Assembly (NCBI GenBank): GCA_963762205.1
Contig: CAVXJZ010000006.1
Coordinates: forward strand, 1-64,000
DNA: 64,000 nucleotides
From: VRUE01 sp963762205
Lineage (GTDB): Bacteria > Actinomycetota > Thermoleophilia > Solirubrobacterales > 70-9
Direction: 5' to 3'
The notes under the pieces were generated by a model that searched no databases, was not told where the DNA came from, and worked only from the letters and a program-made list of their open reading frames with translations. The position numbers were made by a program, and so were the translations under genes. How positions within the stretch are numbered: position 1 is the stretch's first letter; every line of letters starts with the position of its first letter. This document shows, one piece after another, positions 50,365 to 58,975 of the stretch.

Positions 50365-51555
50365 ATGGATGGCTGGATGGTCGTCTTCCTCACAATCGCC
50401 GTTCTCGCCCTCGCCGTGGCCCTGGTGGCCGTGATCGTCACTCGCCGCCCGCATGAGGCCGCCGAGCCCGACCTCGCCCCCGCCATCCAACAGGCGGCCT
50501 CGCAGGTCGCCTCGCAGGCGATGGCCGACCTGCAACGGCTGAACGAGGAGTCGAGGAAGGTGGACGCGAAGGCGGCCGAGGCGACCCTCGACAAGCGCCA
50601 GGCCGAAATCAAGGCCCTGGCCGACCGCATCGCCAAAGGGCAGGAGTCGATCGAAGCCGAGGTGCGCCGCCGCGGAGAGGCCGACCTGCAGACGCGCACC
50701 CTGCTCGAGCAGATGGGGCAGACGATCGGCAACCTCAACTCGGAGACCGCCGGCCTCAAAAAGGCGCTTCGACAGCCCCAGACCCGCGGCCAGTGGGGCG
50801 AGCTGCAGCTGCGCCGATGCATCGAGATCGCCGGGATGACCGAGCACGTCGACTTCGAGCTGCAGGAGACCCTGGCGACCGAAGAGGGCAAGCTCCGGCC
50901 CGACGCCCTCTTCCTGCTGCCGGAGGGACGCAGCTTCGTGGCCGACTCGAAGGTGCCGCTCGACGCCTTCCTCGACGCCCAGGAGGTCGAGGTGGACTCC
51001 GAGCGACGGGTGCATCTGGAGCGCCACGCGAGGCAGACCCGGGAGCACGTGCGGGCGCTCAGCTCGAAGGACTACCAGGGGCAGTTCAAGCCCGGTGAGA
51101 TGCCGGATCTGGTCGTCTGCTTCATCCCCAACGAGCCCGCCCTGCACGCCGCCTTCGGCGCCGACCCCGAGCTCTTCGACTACGCCCTGGAGCGCAACGT
51201 GCTGCTCGTCAGCCCGACCTCGCTGATCGGGCTGCTGCGGACGATGGAGCTCGGCTGGCGCCAGGAGCGGATGGTCGCCGAGGCGGCCGAGATCGCCGGC
51301 GCCGCCGGGACCCTGCACGCCCGCTTCTCCAAGTTCCTCACCGACTTCGAGACGGTCGGCAAGCGCCTCGACTCGGCGACGAAGTCCTACAACTCGGCGG
51401 TCGGCTCGATGGAGGGACGCCTGCTGCCGCAGCTGCGCAGGGTCGAGGGCCTCGGCGTGGCGCCGGGCAAGGAGATCGAGTCGCCCGAGCCGGTCGAGAT
51501 CACCGTGCGCGAGATCAGCGCGCCGGAGCTGCGCGAAGCCTCAGACGCCGCGTAG
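50365..51555 (+). CDS. rmuC: RmuC-family DNA recombination protein
   Basis: A 396-residue protein with an N-terminal membrane segment (VVFLTIAVLALAVALVAVIV) and a long coiled coil (residues 45-125), then a nuclease-like RmuC domain: TRGQWGELQLRRCIEIAGMT, LPEGRSFVADSKVPLDAFLD, PDLVVCFIPNEPALHAAFGA and NVLLVSPTSLIGLLRTMELG. RmuC limits inversion of short repeats, an interesting partner given the many tandem repeats here. I chose ATG 50365 because the earlier in-frame Met would include repeat sequence. Its end carries a 35-bp tandem duplication. Confidence 0.85.
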   Translation: MDGWMVVFLTIAVLALAVALVAVIVTRRPHEAAEPDLAPAIQQAASQVASQAMADLQRLNEESRKVDAKAAEATLDKRQAEIKALADRIAKGQESIEAEVRRRGEADLQTRTLLEQMGQTIGNLNSETAGLKKALRQPQTRGQWGELQLRRCIEIAGMTEHVDFELQETLATEEGKLRPDALFLLPEGRSFVADSKVPLDAFLDAQEVEVDSERRVHLERHARQTREHVRALSSKDYQGQFKPGEMPDLVVCFIPNEPALHAAFGADPELFDYALERNVLLVSPTSLIGLLRTMELGWRQERMVAEAAEIAGAAGTLHARFSKFLTDFETVGKRLDSATKSYNSAVGSMEGRLLPQLRRVEGLGVAPGKEIESPEPVEITVREISAPELREASDAA

Positions 51556-51590
51556 CGCCGGGGCTGCGCGAAGCCTCGGACGCCGCGTAG
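51521..51590 (+). repeat. 35-bp tandem duplication spanning the rmuC stop
   Basis: Two adjacent units (51521-51555 and 51556-51590), both GCTGCGCGAAGCCTC + GACGCCGCGTAG, differ at only two positions. The first ends with the rmuC stop TAG. A third partial start follows. Confidence 0.85.
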
Positions 51591-51653
51591 CGCCGGAGCG
51601 CGGGGCTGAACTAGGATTCGCCGCCCGTCCTCGAACCGACCTGCGGAGGAACC

Positions 51654-52916
51654 TTGGCCGTCGATACCAGCGAAGTCGCGAAGCTAGACGTGGAGCCCGG
51701 CACGTTGCCGGAGACGATGGCGGCCTGGGTGATCCGCCAGGAGCGCGAGGGCGAGCCGACGGACGCCTTCCAGCTGGAGCAGATCGAGGTCCCGGAGCCC
51801 GGCGCCTTCGAGGTAGTCGTCCGCGTGATGGCGGCCGGCGTCAACTTCAACAACGTCTGGGCGGCGCTCGGCAAGCCGGTCTCCGTCTTCGGCTACGGCG
51901 ACCACCCCGAGTACGGCCACCACATCGGCGGCTCCGATGCCTCGGGCATCGTCTGGAAGGTCGGCGAGGGCGTCACCCGCTGGAAGCCCGGCGACGAGGT
52001 CGTGGTCCACTGCAACCAGGCCTCCTACGAGGACGTCGAGGTCCACGGCCTCGACCCGTTGGCGGCGCCCAGCCAGAAGATCTGGGGCTACGAGACGACC
52101 TGGGGCTCCTTCGCCCAGTTCACCAAGGTCCAGGCCCAGCAGCTCCTCCCCCGCCCCCAGAACCTCTCCTGGGTCGACTCCTCCGCCTACGGCCTCACCT
52201 ACTTCACCGCCTACCGGATGCTGATCGACCAGTGCAAGCTGCAGCCCGGCCACAACGTCCTGATCTGGGGCGCGGCCGGCGGCCTCGGCGTCTTCGCCGT
52301 GCAGCTCTGCAAGGCGGCCGGCGCCAACGCGGTCGGCGTCGTCTCCTCCGACGAGAAGGGCGAGCTGGTCAAGCAGCTCGGCGCCGTCGACTACATCAAC
52401 CGGCGCGAGTTCGGCGAGATGATGCGGACCAAGGAGAACCTCGCCGACCCGGCCGCCGACAAGGAGCGCTTCAAGGCCTCGCGGGGCTTCGCCAAGCGGG
52501 TCAAGGAGATCCTCGGCGACGCCCCCGACATCGTCTTCGAGCATGTCGGCCAGGCGACCTTCCCGACCTCGGTCTTCGTCGTCAAGCCGTTCGGCAAGGT
52601 CGTCATCTGCGGCGCCACCTCCGGCTTCCAGCTCGACTTCGACGTGCGCTACCTGTGGATGCGCCAGAAGCAGATCATCGGCTCGCACTTCGCCAATGCC
52701 TACGAGTGCATGCGCGCCAACCAGCTGATGGCGGAGGGCAAGATCCAGCCCGTGCTCTGGAAGACGATGGGCTTCGAGGGCGTTCCCGAGGCGCACCAGC
52801 TGCTGCACGAAAACAAGCACCTCGGCAAGATCTCGATCCTGGTCGGAGCCGAGTCCGATGACGAGGGCAAGAACGCGGACGGCCCCGGCGCGATCCGCGC
52901 CGAGGTCGGAGCATGA
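51654..52916 (+). CDS. ccr: Crotonyl-CoA carboxylase/reductase
   Basis: A 420-residue MDR-family enzyme that reductively carboxylates crotonyl-CoA to ethylmalonyl-CoA with NADPH and CO2. Length and segments fit Ccr: VPEPGAFEVVVRVMAAGVNF, FGYGDHPEYGHHIGGSDASG, WGYETTWGSFAQFTKVQAQQ, LIWGAAGGLGVFAVQLCKAA, EHVGQATFPTSVFVVKPFGK and LWMRQKQIIGSHFANAYECM. Initiates at TTG 51654, backed by GGAGG five nucleotides upstream. With meaA (54588) and MaoC (58015) it marks an ethylmalonyl-CoA pathway, used for growth on acetyl-CoA-yielding substrates. Cytoplasmic. Confidence 0.95.
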   Translation: MAVDTSEVAKLDVEPGTLPETMAAWVIRQEREGEPTDAFQLEQIEVPEPGAFEVVVRVMAAGVNFNNVWAALGKPVSVFGYGDHPEYGHHIGGSDASGIVWKVGEGVTRWKPGDEVVVHCNQASYEDVEVHGLDPLAAPSQKIWGYETTWGSFAQFTKVQAQQLLPRPQNLSWVDSSAYGLTYFTAYRMLIDQCKLQPGHNVLIWGAAGGLGVFAVQLCKAAGANAVGVVSSDEKGELVKQLGAVDYINRREFGEMMRTKENLADPAADKERFKASRGFAKRVKEILGDAPDIVFEHVGQATFPTSVFVVKPFGKVVICGATSGFQLDFDVRYLWMRQKQIIGSHFANAYECMRANQLMAEGKIQPVLWKTMGFEGVPEAHQLLHENKHLGKISILVGAESDDEGKNADGPGAIRAEVGA

Positions 52917-52941
52917 GCGAGACGCGAGAAGGGGGATTCTG

Positions 52942-53236
52942 ATGGCGGAGGTCTGCACTCTCGACTGGCACATCGCCCCTTTCCGGGCGGACCGCTGGCT
53001 CGACCTCTGGGAGCCCGTGGCGGCGCGGATGCCGTCCTACGGCGCGACGAGCTGGTCGCTGACGCGCTCGATCGACGACCCGCTCAGGTTCCACCAGTCG
53101 TCGACCTGGGAGAGCCGCGCCGACTTCGAACGCTGGTGGTTCTCCGACGAGGTGGAGAGGGCGCGGACGGCGATCGTCGACCTGCACGACCTGCCGATCC
53201 TCCCCGCCTGGCACACGCTCGTAGTCAGCCGAGTAG
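52942..53236 (+). pseudogene. Small ABM/NIPSNAP-like protein downstream of ccr, stop lost
   Basis: About 97 residues: EVCTLDWHIAPFRADRWLDL, GATSWSLTRSIDDPLRFHQS, STWESRADFERWWFSDEVER and LHDLPILPAWHTLVVSR. Short dimeric alpha/beta-barrel-like proteins of this look are seen beside ccr in related genomes in my memory; their role is unclear. No stop is in frame where the protein should end. A TAG lies one base off at 53234-53236, so an indel is likely. ATG 52942 with GGGGG upstream is the start, 25 bp after ccr's stop. Confidence 0.5.
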
Positions 53237-53733
53237 CGCCCGGCCGGCGGCAGCCCGCTGCCCAGCGGGCCAGCGTGAGGCCCGCGCGTCGAGCTGCTCC
53301 CGAAGTGCTCGGCGGGCTCGCGCAGGCCCGACCAGACGATCGGCTGGCCGGTGTTGTGGATCGCTCGGCCTCTCCTGGCCCGCGGACGGTGACGCCGAGG
53401 AGGCGGCGGGGTCTCGGCGACTGTCGAAGGTGTTCGGGTTGTCGAGCGGCGATCATCGTCAGGCCCGCCAGCCTGGAGCTGGTCCCAGAAGCGTTCTCGA
53501 TCGTGTGCCGGCTCGCGCGGGCCGCTCCAGACGATCGCCAGGCCGGTGTTGTGGATCTGTTCGGCGAACCGGTGGCCCTGGTCGAGGCCGACCCCGGGAA
53601 TCACCCTGGCAAGGGTCTGGGCGACGTGCTCGAAGGTGTTGTGGTCGTCGTTGCGGACGATCACGCGCCAGTCGCCGCCCAGCCCGGAGCCCGGTCCGGC
53701 GACGCGCGGCTTCTCGATCGTCGTGGTTGACAT
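53225..53733 (-). pseudogene. clpS: ClpS adaptor protein with damaged, partly duplicated C-terminus
   Basis: N-end-rule adaptor that hands substrates to ClpAP/ClpCP. The core is intact: GGDWRVIVRNDDHNTFEHVA, QTLARVIPGVGLDQGHRFAE and IHNTGLAIVWSGPREPAHDR. The NDDHNTFEHV loop is the usual binding site. After about residue 90 the frame is disturbed, and a second copy of the segment IHNTGQPIVWSGLREPAEHF appears about 194 bp further on; no natural stop in frame follows. Candidate ends are near 53225. ATG 53733 is the start. Either a recent partial duplication or misassembly. Confidence 0.65.
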
Positions 53734-53798
53734 CGCTTCAATCTCTCAAAACGACTGCTTCGCCCATCGGCCGCGGGCCCGCGAGCACGACGGTGGGG

Positions 53799-54497
53799 CT
53801 AGGACGACGGGTTCGGGACCCGGACGACCACGTCGTCGAAGCTGGCCGTCGCGCCCCGGGCCTTCCTGGTCGCGCCCACCGCGAAGCCGGACGCCCGGCC
53901 CTGGAGGTCCCCCGCCGCCCGGTCGACGAAGTCGGCGACCTCCAGCTTGCCGACATAGGCGAGGATCCGGCAGCGGCCCTTGTCGGGGCCGCTGGTGACG
54001 TTGAAGGCCCGTAGCCGCAGCTTGTTCGCCTTGTCGACGCCCTTGATCGTCCTCACCTTCTTGGCGATCCGCAGGTACCTGACGCTGCCGTCGGAGAGGG
54101 TCTTGCGCAGCTGTGCCTTGCGCTGCAGCGGGTAGGCGAGCAGCTCGTAGTGGGCGTCGTCCCCGGAGCGCAGGGTCAGCGCCAGGAAGGACCGTTGGCG
54201 GACCTGCCTCGGCGTCTTGCTCAGCAGCCTGGCGGTGGCCGAGATCTCGAGGTCGCGGCCGACGACGATCGTCCGATAGGAACACTCCCTGGTGCGCTTG
54301 CCGACCACGACGCGGAAGGCGTGCTCGGAGCCGCCGCGGCCGCAGCGCTCGCCGGAGAGCTTCACCGGCTCGCTGCGCTGCCCGGGCGTCTCCATGCCGT
54401 TGCGGTAGATGCCGATCAGCGCCGCGCCGGAGGTCGCCGCCAGGGCGGCGGAGACGATCGCGACGGCGAGGGCCGCGCCTGTGAGTCGCATTCTCAT
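53799..54497 (-). CDS. Secreted beta-sandwich protein of unknown function
   Basis: A 232-residue exported protein. Signal peptide AALAVAIVSAALAATSGAAL, then beta-rich blocks (GRDLEISATARLLSKTPRQV, SFLALTLRSGDDAHYELLAY, YRLRIAKKVRTIKGVDKAN-like, GRCRILAYVGKLEVADFVDR). The spacing recalls laminin-G/3-keto-disaccharide-hydrolase-like sandwiches, with two cysteines. Start ATG 54497 directly precedes the leader. It faces meaA divergently across 90 bp. Ligand unknown. Confidence 0.6.
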   Translation of the reverse strand: MRMRLTGAALAVAIVSAALAATSGAALIGIYRNGMETPGQRSEPVKLSGERCGRGGSEHAFRVVVGKRTRECSYRTIVVGRDLEISATARLLSKTPRQVRQRSFLALTLRSGDDAHYELLAYPLQRKAQLRKTLSDGSVRYLRIAKKVRTIKGVDKANKLRLRAFNVTSGPDKGRCRILAYVGKLEVADFVDRAAGDLQGRASGFAVGATRKARGATASFDDVVVRVPNPSS

Positions 54498-54587
54498 CGG
54501 GTCAACCCTAAACACCGCCAGGCGGAAAGGATGCGTCCGGATGCGGGTGAAACGGGACTTTCCGCCGCCTGCAAATATCATTGAGGC

Positions 54588-56711
54588 ATGAGCGAGCACC
54601 GCCTACCCGAGCGCGACCGGCCCTGGGTCATGCGCACCTACGCGGGCCACTCGGACGCCCGCCGCTCCAACGAGCTCTACCGGAGCAACCTGGCCAATGG
54701 GCAGACCGGCCTCTCGATCGCCTTCGACCTCCCCACCCAGACCGGCTATGACCCCGACCACGTCCTCGCCCGCGGCGAGGTCGGCAAGGTCGGCGTCTCG
54801 ATCGCCCATCGCGGCGACATGGAGACGCTGCTCGACCAGATCCCGCTCGACACGATGAACACGTCGATGACGATCAACGCCACCGCGGCCTGGCTGCTCG
54901 GCCTCTACGCGGCCGTCGCCGAGGAGCAGGGCGTGCCGCTCGAGAAGCTCTCCGGCACGACCCAGAACGACATCATCAAGGAGTACCTCTCGCGCGGCAC
55001 CTACGCCTTCCCGCCGGAGCCCTCGATGCGGCTGATCGCCGACATGGTCGCCTTCACCGTCAACGAGATCCCCAGTTGGAACCCGATCAACATCTGCAGC
55101 TACCACCTGCAGGAGGCCGGGGCGACGCCGGTCCAGGAGATCGCCTACGCGCTCTCGACCGCGATCGCCGTCCTCGACGAGGTCAGGTCCCGCGGCCAGG
55201 TCTCCGAGCAGGACTTCCCAAAGGTCTTCGGCCGCATCTCCTACTTCGTCAACGCCGGCGTCCGCTTCGTCGAGGAGCACGCGAAGCTGCGGGCGATGAC
55301 CGCGATCTGGCGGCAGCTGGGAGAGGAGCGCTACGGGGTCACGGACGAGAAGTTCCTGCGCCTGCGCTACGGGGTCCAGGTCAACTCGCTGGGCCTGACC
55401 GAGTCCCAGCCCGAGAACAACGTGCCGCGCATCGTGCTCGAGGCGCTGGCGGTGACCCTCGGCCGCGACGCCCGCGCCCGCGCGATCCAGCTGCCCGCCT
55501 GGAACGAGGCCCTCGGCCTGCCGCGGCCCTGGGACCAGCAGTGGAGCCTGCGCATCCAGCAGATCCTCGCCGAGGAGACCGACCTGCTCGAGTACCCGGA
55601 CATCTTCGAGGGCTCGAAGGTGATGGACGGCCTCGTCGCCGAGCTGAGCGAGGGCGCCCGCGCCGAGATGGCGGTGGTCGAAGAGCACGGCGGCGCGGTC
55701 GCCGCCGTCCCCTACATGAAGGCCCGCCTGGTCGAGTCGCACCGCGAGCGGGTCGGCAGGATCGAGCGCGGCGAGCAGAAGGTCGTCGGCCAGAACGTCT
55801 TCACCGAGGGCGAGGACTCGCCGCTGACCGGCGGCGAGGACGGCGGCATCATGACCGTCGACCCCGCGGTCGAGCGCGAGCGGATCGAGGCGCTGGAGGC
55901 GTGGCGCGCCGAGCGCGACGACGCCGCCGTGAAGAGCGCCCTCGAGGAGCTGGCGCGGGTCGCCGCCGCCGAGGACGAGAACGTGATGCCGGCGACGATC
56001 GCCGCCGCCCGCGCCGGGGCGACCACGGGCGAGTGGGCGGAGACGCTGCGCGAGGTCTTCGGCCCCTACCGGGGACCGACCGGGGTCGGCGGCGCCGCGC
56101 CCTACGGCGACCAGGAGCTGCTGGCCAAGACCCATGCCCGCGTCGAGGAGGTATCGGAGCAGCTCGGCCACCGGATCAAGATCCTGGTCGGCAAGCCCGG
56201 CCTCGACGGCCACTCCAACGGCGCCGAGCAGATCGCCCTGCGCGCCCGCGACGTCGGCATGGAGGTGATCTACGCCGGCATCCGCCTGACGCCGGAGCAG
56301 ATCGCCGCCTCGGCGATCGACGAGGACGTCGACGTCGTCGGCCTCTCGATCCTCTCCGGCTCCCACGCCGAGCTCGTCCCCGAGGTCCTCTCGCAGCTGT
56401 CAGACGGCGGCGCCGAGGTCCCGGTCGTCGTCGGCGGCATCATCCCGCCGTCGGACGAGCGCAAGCTGCTCAAGGCCGGAGTCGCCCGCGTCTACACCCC
56501 GAAGGACTTCGACGTCAACCGGATCATGGGCGAGATCGTCGAGCTGGTCGCCGAGCGCTCCCGCGCCGCCGCTACTGCTGAGGGACCCGCAGCCAGAGCG
56601 CCGGCAACAAGCCGACTCCCTCCCCACGCTTGCATTCATCGAGGCGTACTTCTCAAATTGGATCGAGGGCACCGAATTCCCCCTGGACGAGGCGGAAGGC
56701 ATTGTGTTTGA
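54588..56711 (+). CDS. meaA: Ethylmalonyl-CoA mutase (MeaA-like), C-terminus fused into fic sequence
   Basis: B12-dependent mutase turning ethylmalonyl-CoA into methylsuccinyl-CoA. The catalytic TIM barrel (1-500) has RTYAGHSDARRSNELYRSNL, GLSIAFDLPTQTGYDPDHVL, NINATAAWLL, TTQNDIIKEYLSRGTYAFPP and ESQPENNVPRIVLEALAVTL. The cobalamin domain (560-665) keeps DxHxxG in LDGHSNGAEQIALRARDVGM. It should end near VELVAERSRAA (about 56570), but the frame continues about 45 residues into sequence that in another frame codes the start of a Fic protein (see 56572). The extra tail (PATSRLPPHACIHRGVLLKL) is not conserved. Separate from methylmalonyl-CoA mutase by its one-chain layout. Confidence 0.9.
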   Translation: MSEHRLPERDRPWVMRTYAGHSDARRSNELYRSNLANGQTGLSIAFDLPTQTGYDPDHVLARGEVGKVGVSIAHRGDMETLLDQIPLDTMNTSMTINATAAWLLGLYAAVAEEQGVPLEKLSGTTQNDIIKEYLSRGTYAFPPEPSMRLIADMVAFTVNEIPSWNPINICSYHLQEAGATPVQEIAYALSTAIAVLDEVRSRGQVSEQDFPKVFGRISYFVNAGVRFVEEHAKLRAMTAIWRQLGEERYGVTDEKFLRLRYGVQVNSLGLTESQPENNVPRIVLEALAVTLGRDARARAIQLPAWNEALGLPRPWDQQWSLRIQQILAEETDLLEYPDIFEGSKVMDGLVAELSEGARAEMAVVEEHGGAVAAVPYMKARLVESHRERVGRIERGEQKVVGQNVFTEGEDSPLTGGEDGGIMTVDPAVERERIEALEAWRAERDDAAVKSALEELARVAAAEDENVMPATIAAARAGATTGEWAETLREVFGPYRGPTGVGGAAPYGDQELLAKTHARVEEVSEQLGHRIKILVGKPGLDGHSNGAEQIALRARDVGMEVIYAGIRLTPEQIAASAIDEDVDVVGLSILSGSHAELVPEVLSQLSDGGAEVPVVVGGIIPPSDERKLLKAGVARVYTPKDFDVNRIMGEIVELVAERSRAAATAEGPAARAPATSRLPPHACIHRGVLLKLDRGHRIPPGRGGRHCV

Positions 56712-57360
56712 AGGGGTCATCCCTGAGGGCCGGATCGAAGACGCCCACGATGTCCTAGGGACGTTCGAAGTCGTCAATGACCTGAACAGGCGGGCTCGGA
56801 CCCCCCATGACCCGAAGGACCTGCTCGCACTCCTGCGAGCACACCATGCGTCGATGCTCGCGCGCCGCCCGTCAGCGATCCCCGGCAGTTTCAAGGCAAA
56901 ACCCAACCAAGCGGGAGGCACCGTCTTCGTTCATCCGGACCTCGTCGAGGGAACACTGACCGAAGGGTTCCGCTACTTGGAACCGCTCCCCGCGGGCCTT
57001 TCCCGGTCAATCTTCATGATGTTCCTGATCTCGGAGGTGCATCCATTCACCGACGGCAACGGCCGAGTCGGACGTGTCCTGATGAACGCGGAGCTAACCG
57101 CGGCAGGGCAGCAACGGATCACGATCCCCCTCTCCTACCGGGATGACTACCTCAAAGCCCTGCGGGCCCTTTCCCGCAACGGCGACCCCCGGCCTCTGGT
57201 GCGGGTACTTGACTTCGCCCAACGATACGCCGCGGCAATTGATTGGAGTGATCTCGACACCGCCAAGGGGATGTTGGCCAGGACGAATGCCCTCGTCCCG
57301 CCCGACGAGGCTGAGGAAAAAGGGCTTCGACTCATGCTGCCCGACGAGGCTGAGGCCTGA
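56572..57360 (+). pseudogene. 5'-truncated Fic-family AMPylase gene
   Basis: Reads as a Fic domain from about 56572 with no start codon: TLAFIEAYFSNWIEGTEFPL then AHDVLGTFEVVNDL, AIPGSFKAKPNQAGG, and the catalytic HPFTDGNGRVGRVLMNAEL. Fic proteins transfer AMP (or phosphate) to target proteins. SNWIEG (56653-56670) matches the [S/T]xxxE[G/N] inhibitory motif. The first usable start is GTG 56704, which would leave that motif out. The 5' end merges with meaA, so the gene probably lost its start and N-terminal region by recombination with it. C-terminus has a 16-bp duplicated DEAEE/DEAEA segment. Confidence 0.7.
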
Positions 57361-57434
57361 CCGCGTGGCGCCCGACGGCGCCCCGCGACGAAGCCGACCC
57401 GCCGCTTAGGCGCCGGACGCGCGACAATGAGCCC

Positions 57435-58001
57435 GTGAACGAGTTGAACGGGGATCGCTCGGCCTGGCTGCGCTGCTACCGCTGCTGGTCGCAGAACCTC
57501 GAGATCCAGATCCATTACGACGCGATCCGCCGCGTCGATCCCGAGTCCGGGATCCCGGCCGAGGGCGTCGACGAGGTCCAGGAAGCGGTCGTCCAGTGCC
57601 TCGACTGCATGCACGACCAGCCGCACCTGACCTTCCAGGGCGACCGCGTGGTGCCGATCGAGGACCGCTGGGAGCGGATGGTCGCGGGCACCCCCTGGGT
57701 CGCCTCCTGCACCGTCACCGTCGACCAGGACCGGGTCGAGAACTGCTCGGGCCCGGAAGCGATCGAGTTCCTCACCTACGGCGCCTTCGGCGACGCCGGC
57801 GTGCGCGAGTTCTTCACCCACGTCCGCTTCCACAAGCACGACGCCGAGCGGATCGTCGTCCACATGCTGGTCGAGCTCTACGCGCGCTCGCCCGAGGAGG
57901 CGACCGAGGTGCTCGAGGCGGCCGCCGAGGGCCCGCTGGAGATCACCTCGCTGGCGGAGGAGTCGCGCCCCCCCGCGCACGCCTCAGACGAAGCGCACTG
58001 A
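57435..58001 (+). CDS. Zinc-ribbon-containing conserved hypothetical protein
   Basis: A 188-residue protein. Two CxxC pairs near the start (LRCYRCWSQ and VQCLDCMHD) could form a zinc ribbon. The rest has ordinary alpha/beta blocks (DAIRRVDPESGIPAEGVDEV, GAFGDAGVREFFTHVRFHKH, RIVVHMLVELYARSPEEATE). Not recognised. GTG 57435 starts it. It faces MaoC convergently across 13 bp. Confidence 0.65.
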   Translation: MNELNGDRSAWLRCYRCWSQNLEIQIHYDAIRRVDPESGIPAEGVDEVQEAVVQCLDCMHDQPHLTFQGDRVVPIEDRWERMVAGTPWVASCTVTVDQDRVENCSGPEAIEFLTYGAFGDAGVREFFTHVRFHKHDAERIVVHMLVELYARSPEEATEVLEAAAEGPLEITSLAEESRPPAHASDEAH

Positions 58002-58014
58002 AAGAGCGTCGTCC

Positions 58015-58533
58015 CTACTCGCCCGGGTTCTTGCGCGGGACGAGGACCAGGCGCTTGAACTCGGCGACCAGCACACCGTCCTGGTTGAGCACGCGGGTGT
58101 GGACCTTGACCACGCCGCGGTCGGGCTTCGACTTGGAGGGCTTCACGTCCAGCACCTCGGTCTCGCAGAAGAGCGTGTCGCCGTGGAAGACGGGGTTCGG
58201 GTGGCTGAGCTCTTCGGTCGCCAGGTTGGCGATCGCCTTGCCGGAGACGTCGGAGACCGACATTCCCAGCGCCAGCGAGTAGACGAGCGGCCCGACGACG
58301 ACGTTGCGGCCCTGCTGGGACTCCTTCGCGTAGACGTCGTTGAGGTGCAGCGGGTGGTGGTTCATCGTGATCAGGCAGAAGAGATGGTCGTCGGACTCGG
58401 TCACCGTCTTCGCCGGCCAGTGCTTGTAGACGGCGCCCACCTCGAACTCCTCGAGGTAGCGGCCGTAGCTGTGGGCTCCGGTCGCCTCGCGCTCGGCCTG
58501 GTCGGTGGTCAGCTCGTAAGTCTTCTCGCTCAT
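58015..58533 (-). CDS. MaoC-family (R)-specific enoyl-CoA hydratase-like protein
   Basis: A 172-residue hotdog-fold dehydratase. Shape: SYGRYLEEFEVGAVYKHWPA, TVTESDDHLFCLITMNHHPL with catalytic Asp-His, GPLVYSLALGMSVSDVSGKA, then NPVFHGDTLFCETEVLDVKP. Such MaoC proteins near ccr/meaA can act as mesaconyl-CoA or methylmalyl-CoA hydratases in the ethylmalonyl-CoA route; specificity is inference. Start ATG 58533 follows a GGAGA stretch. A partial copy lies at 59588. About 60 bp of the gene start is repeated there almost unchanged. Confidence 0.85.
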   Translation of the reverse strand: MSEKTYELTTDQAEREATGAHSYGRYLEEFEVGAVYKHWPAKTVTESDDHLFCLITMNHHPLHLNDVYAKESQQGRNVVVGPLVYSLALGMSVSDVSGKAIANLATEELSHPNPVFHGDTLFCETEVLDVKPSKSKPDRGVVKVHTRVLNQDGVLVAEFKRLVLVPRKNPGE

Positions 58534-58690
58534 CTGTGGTGGAATCTCCTCGGTCGGGTTGCGGCGCGGCATCCTACCGCCGTCACTGCCGGCAAGCGCC
58601 GCCGAGCGATAGTAGGCGCTGCCCGCCCGCAGCCGCTCGTGGATCGGGGCGTCCCGCCTGAGAGGCGCTCTCGGCTACCCTCGGAGCAGG

Positions 58691-58975
58691 ATGAGCGCCA
58701 CACGGCTCAACATCGAGGGCGTTCCGGGGTCGGAGCTCGTCGGGAAGGGGCTCGACGATCTGCGGGCACATCGAGACTCGATCGAGGCGCTCGTCGTCTC
58801 GATCGGCGCGGCCCGGCTGCGCGCCGCGGGCTTCGATGTCGCTGAGCCGATCGACTCGCCGGAGCATGAGCTCTACGCGCTGCTGGCCGAGCGCGACGGA
58901 GACGGCGCCCACTCGGCCTACAACGCGCTCATCCGCCGCCTCGTCAGCTTCGAGCGGGTCGTGTGCGCGAGCTAG
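58691..58975 (+). CDS. Small protein partner of nucleotidyltransferase, possible antitoxin
   Basis: A 94-residue mostly helical protein (VGKGLDDLRAHRDSIEALVV, RLRAAGFDVAEPIDSPEHEL, LYALLAERDGDGAHSAYNAL). It overlaps the next gene by 13 nt, so translation is coupled. The layout, a small helical protein before a nucleotidyltransferase, fits a toxin-antitoxin pair, but no family is recognised. Confidence 0.5.
   Translation: MSATRLNIEGVPGSELVGKGLDDLRAHRDSIEALVVSIGAARLRAAGFDVAEPIDSPEHELYALLAERDGDGAHSAYNALIRRLVSFERVVCAS

Noticed and set aside
50365..51555. RmuC as the cause of the tandem repeats
   Set aside because: RmuC relatives influence inverted-repeat rearrangement, but nothing in the sequence ties this copy to the duplications. 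It is only mentioned as a neighbour.
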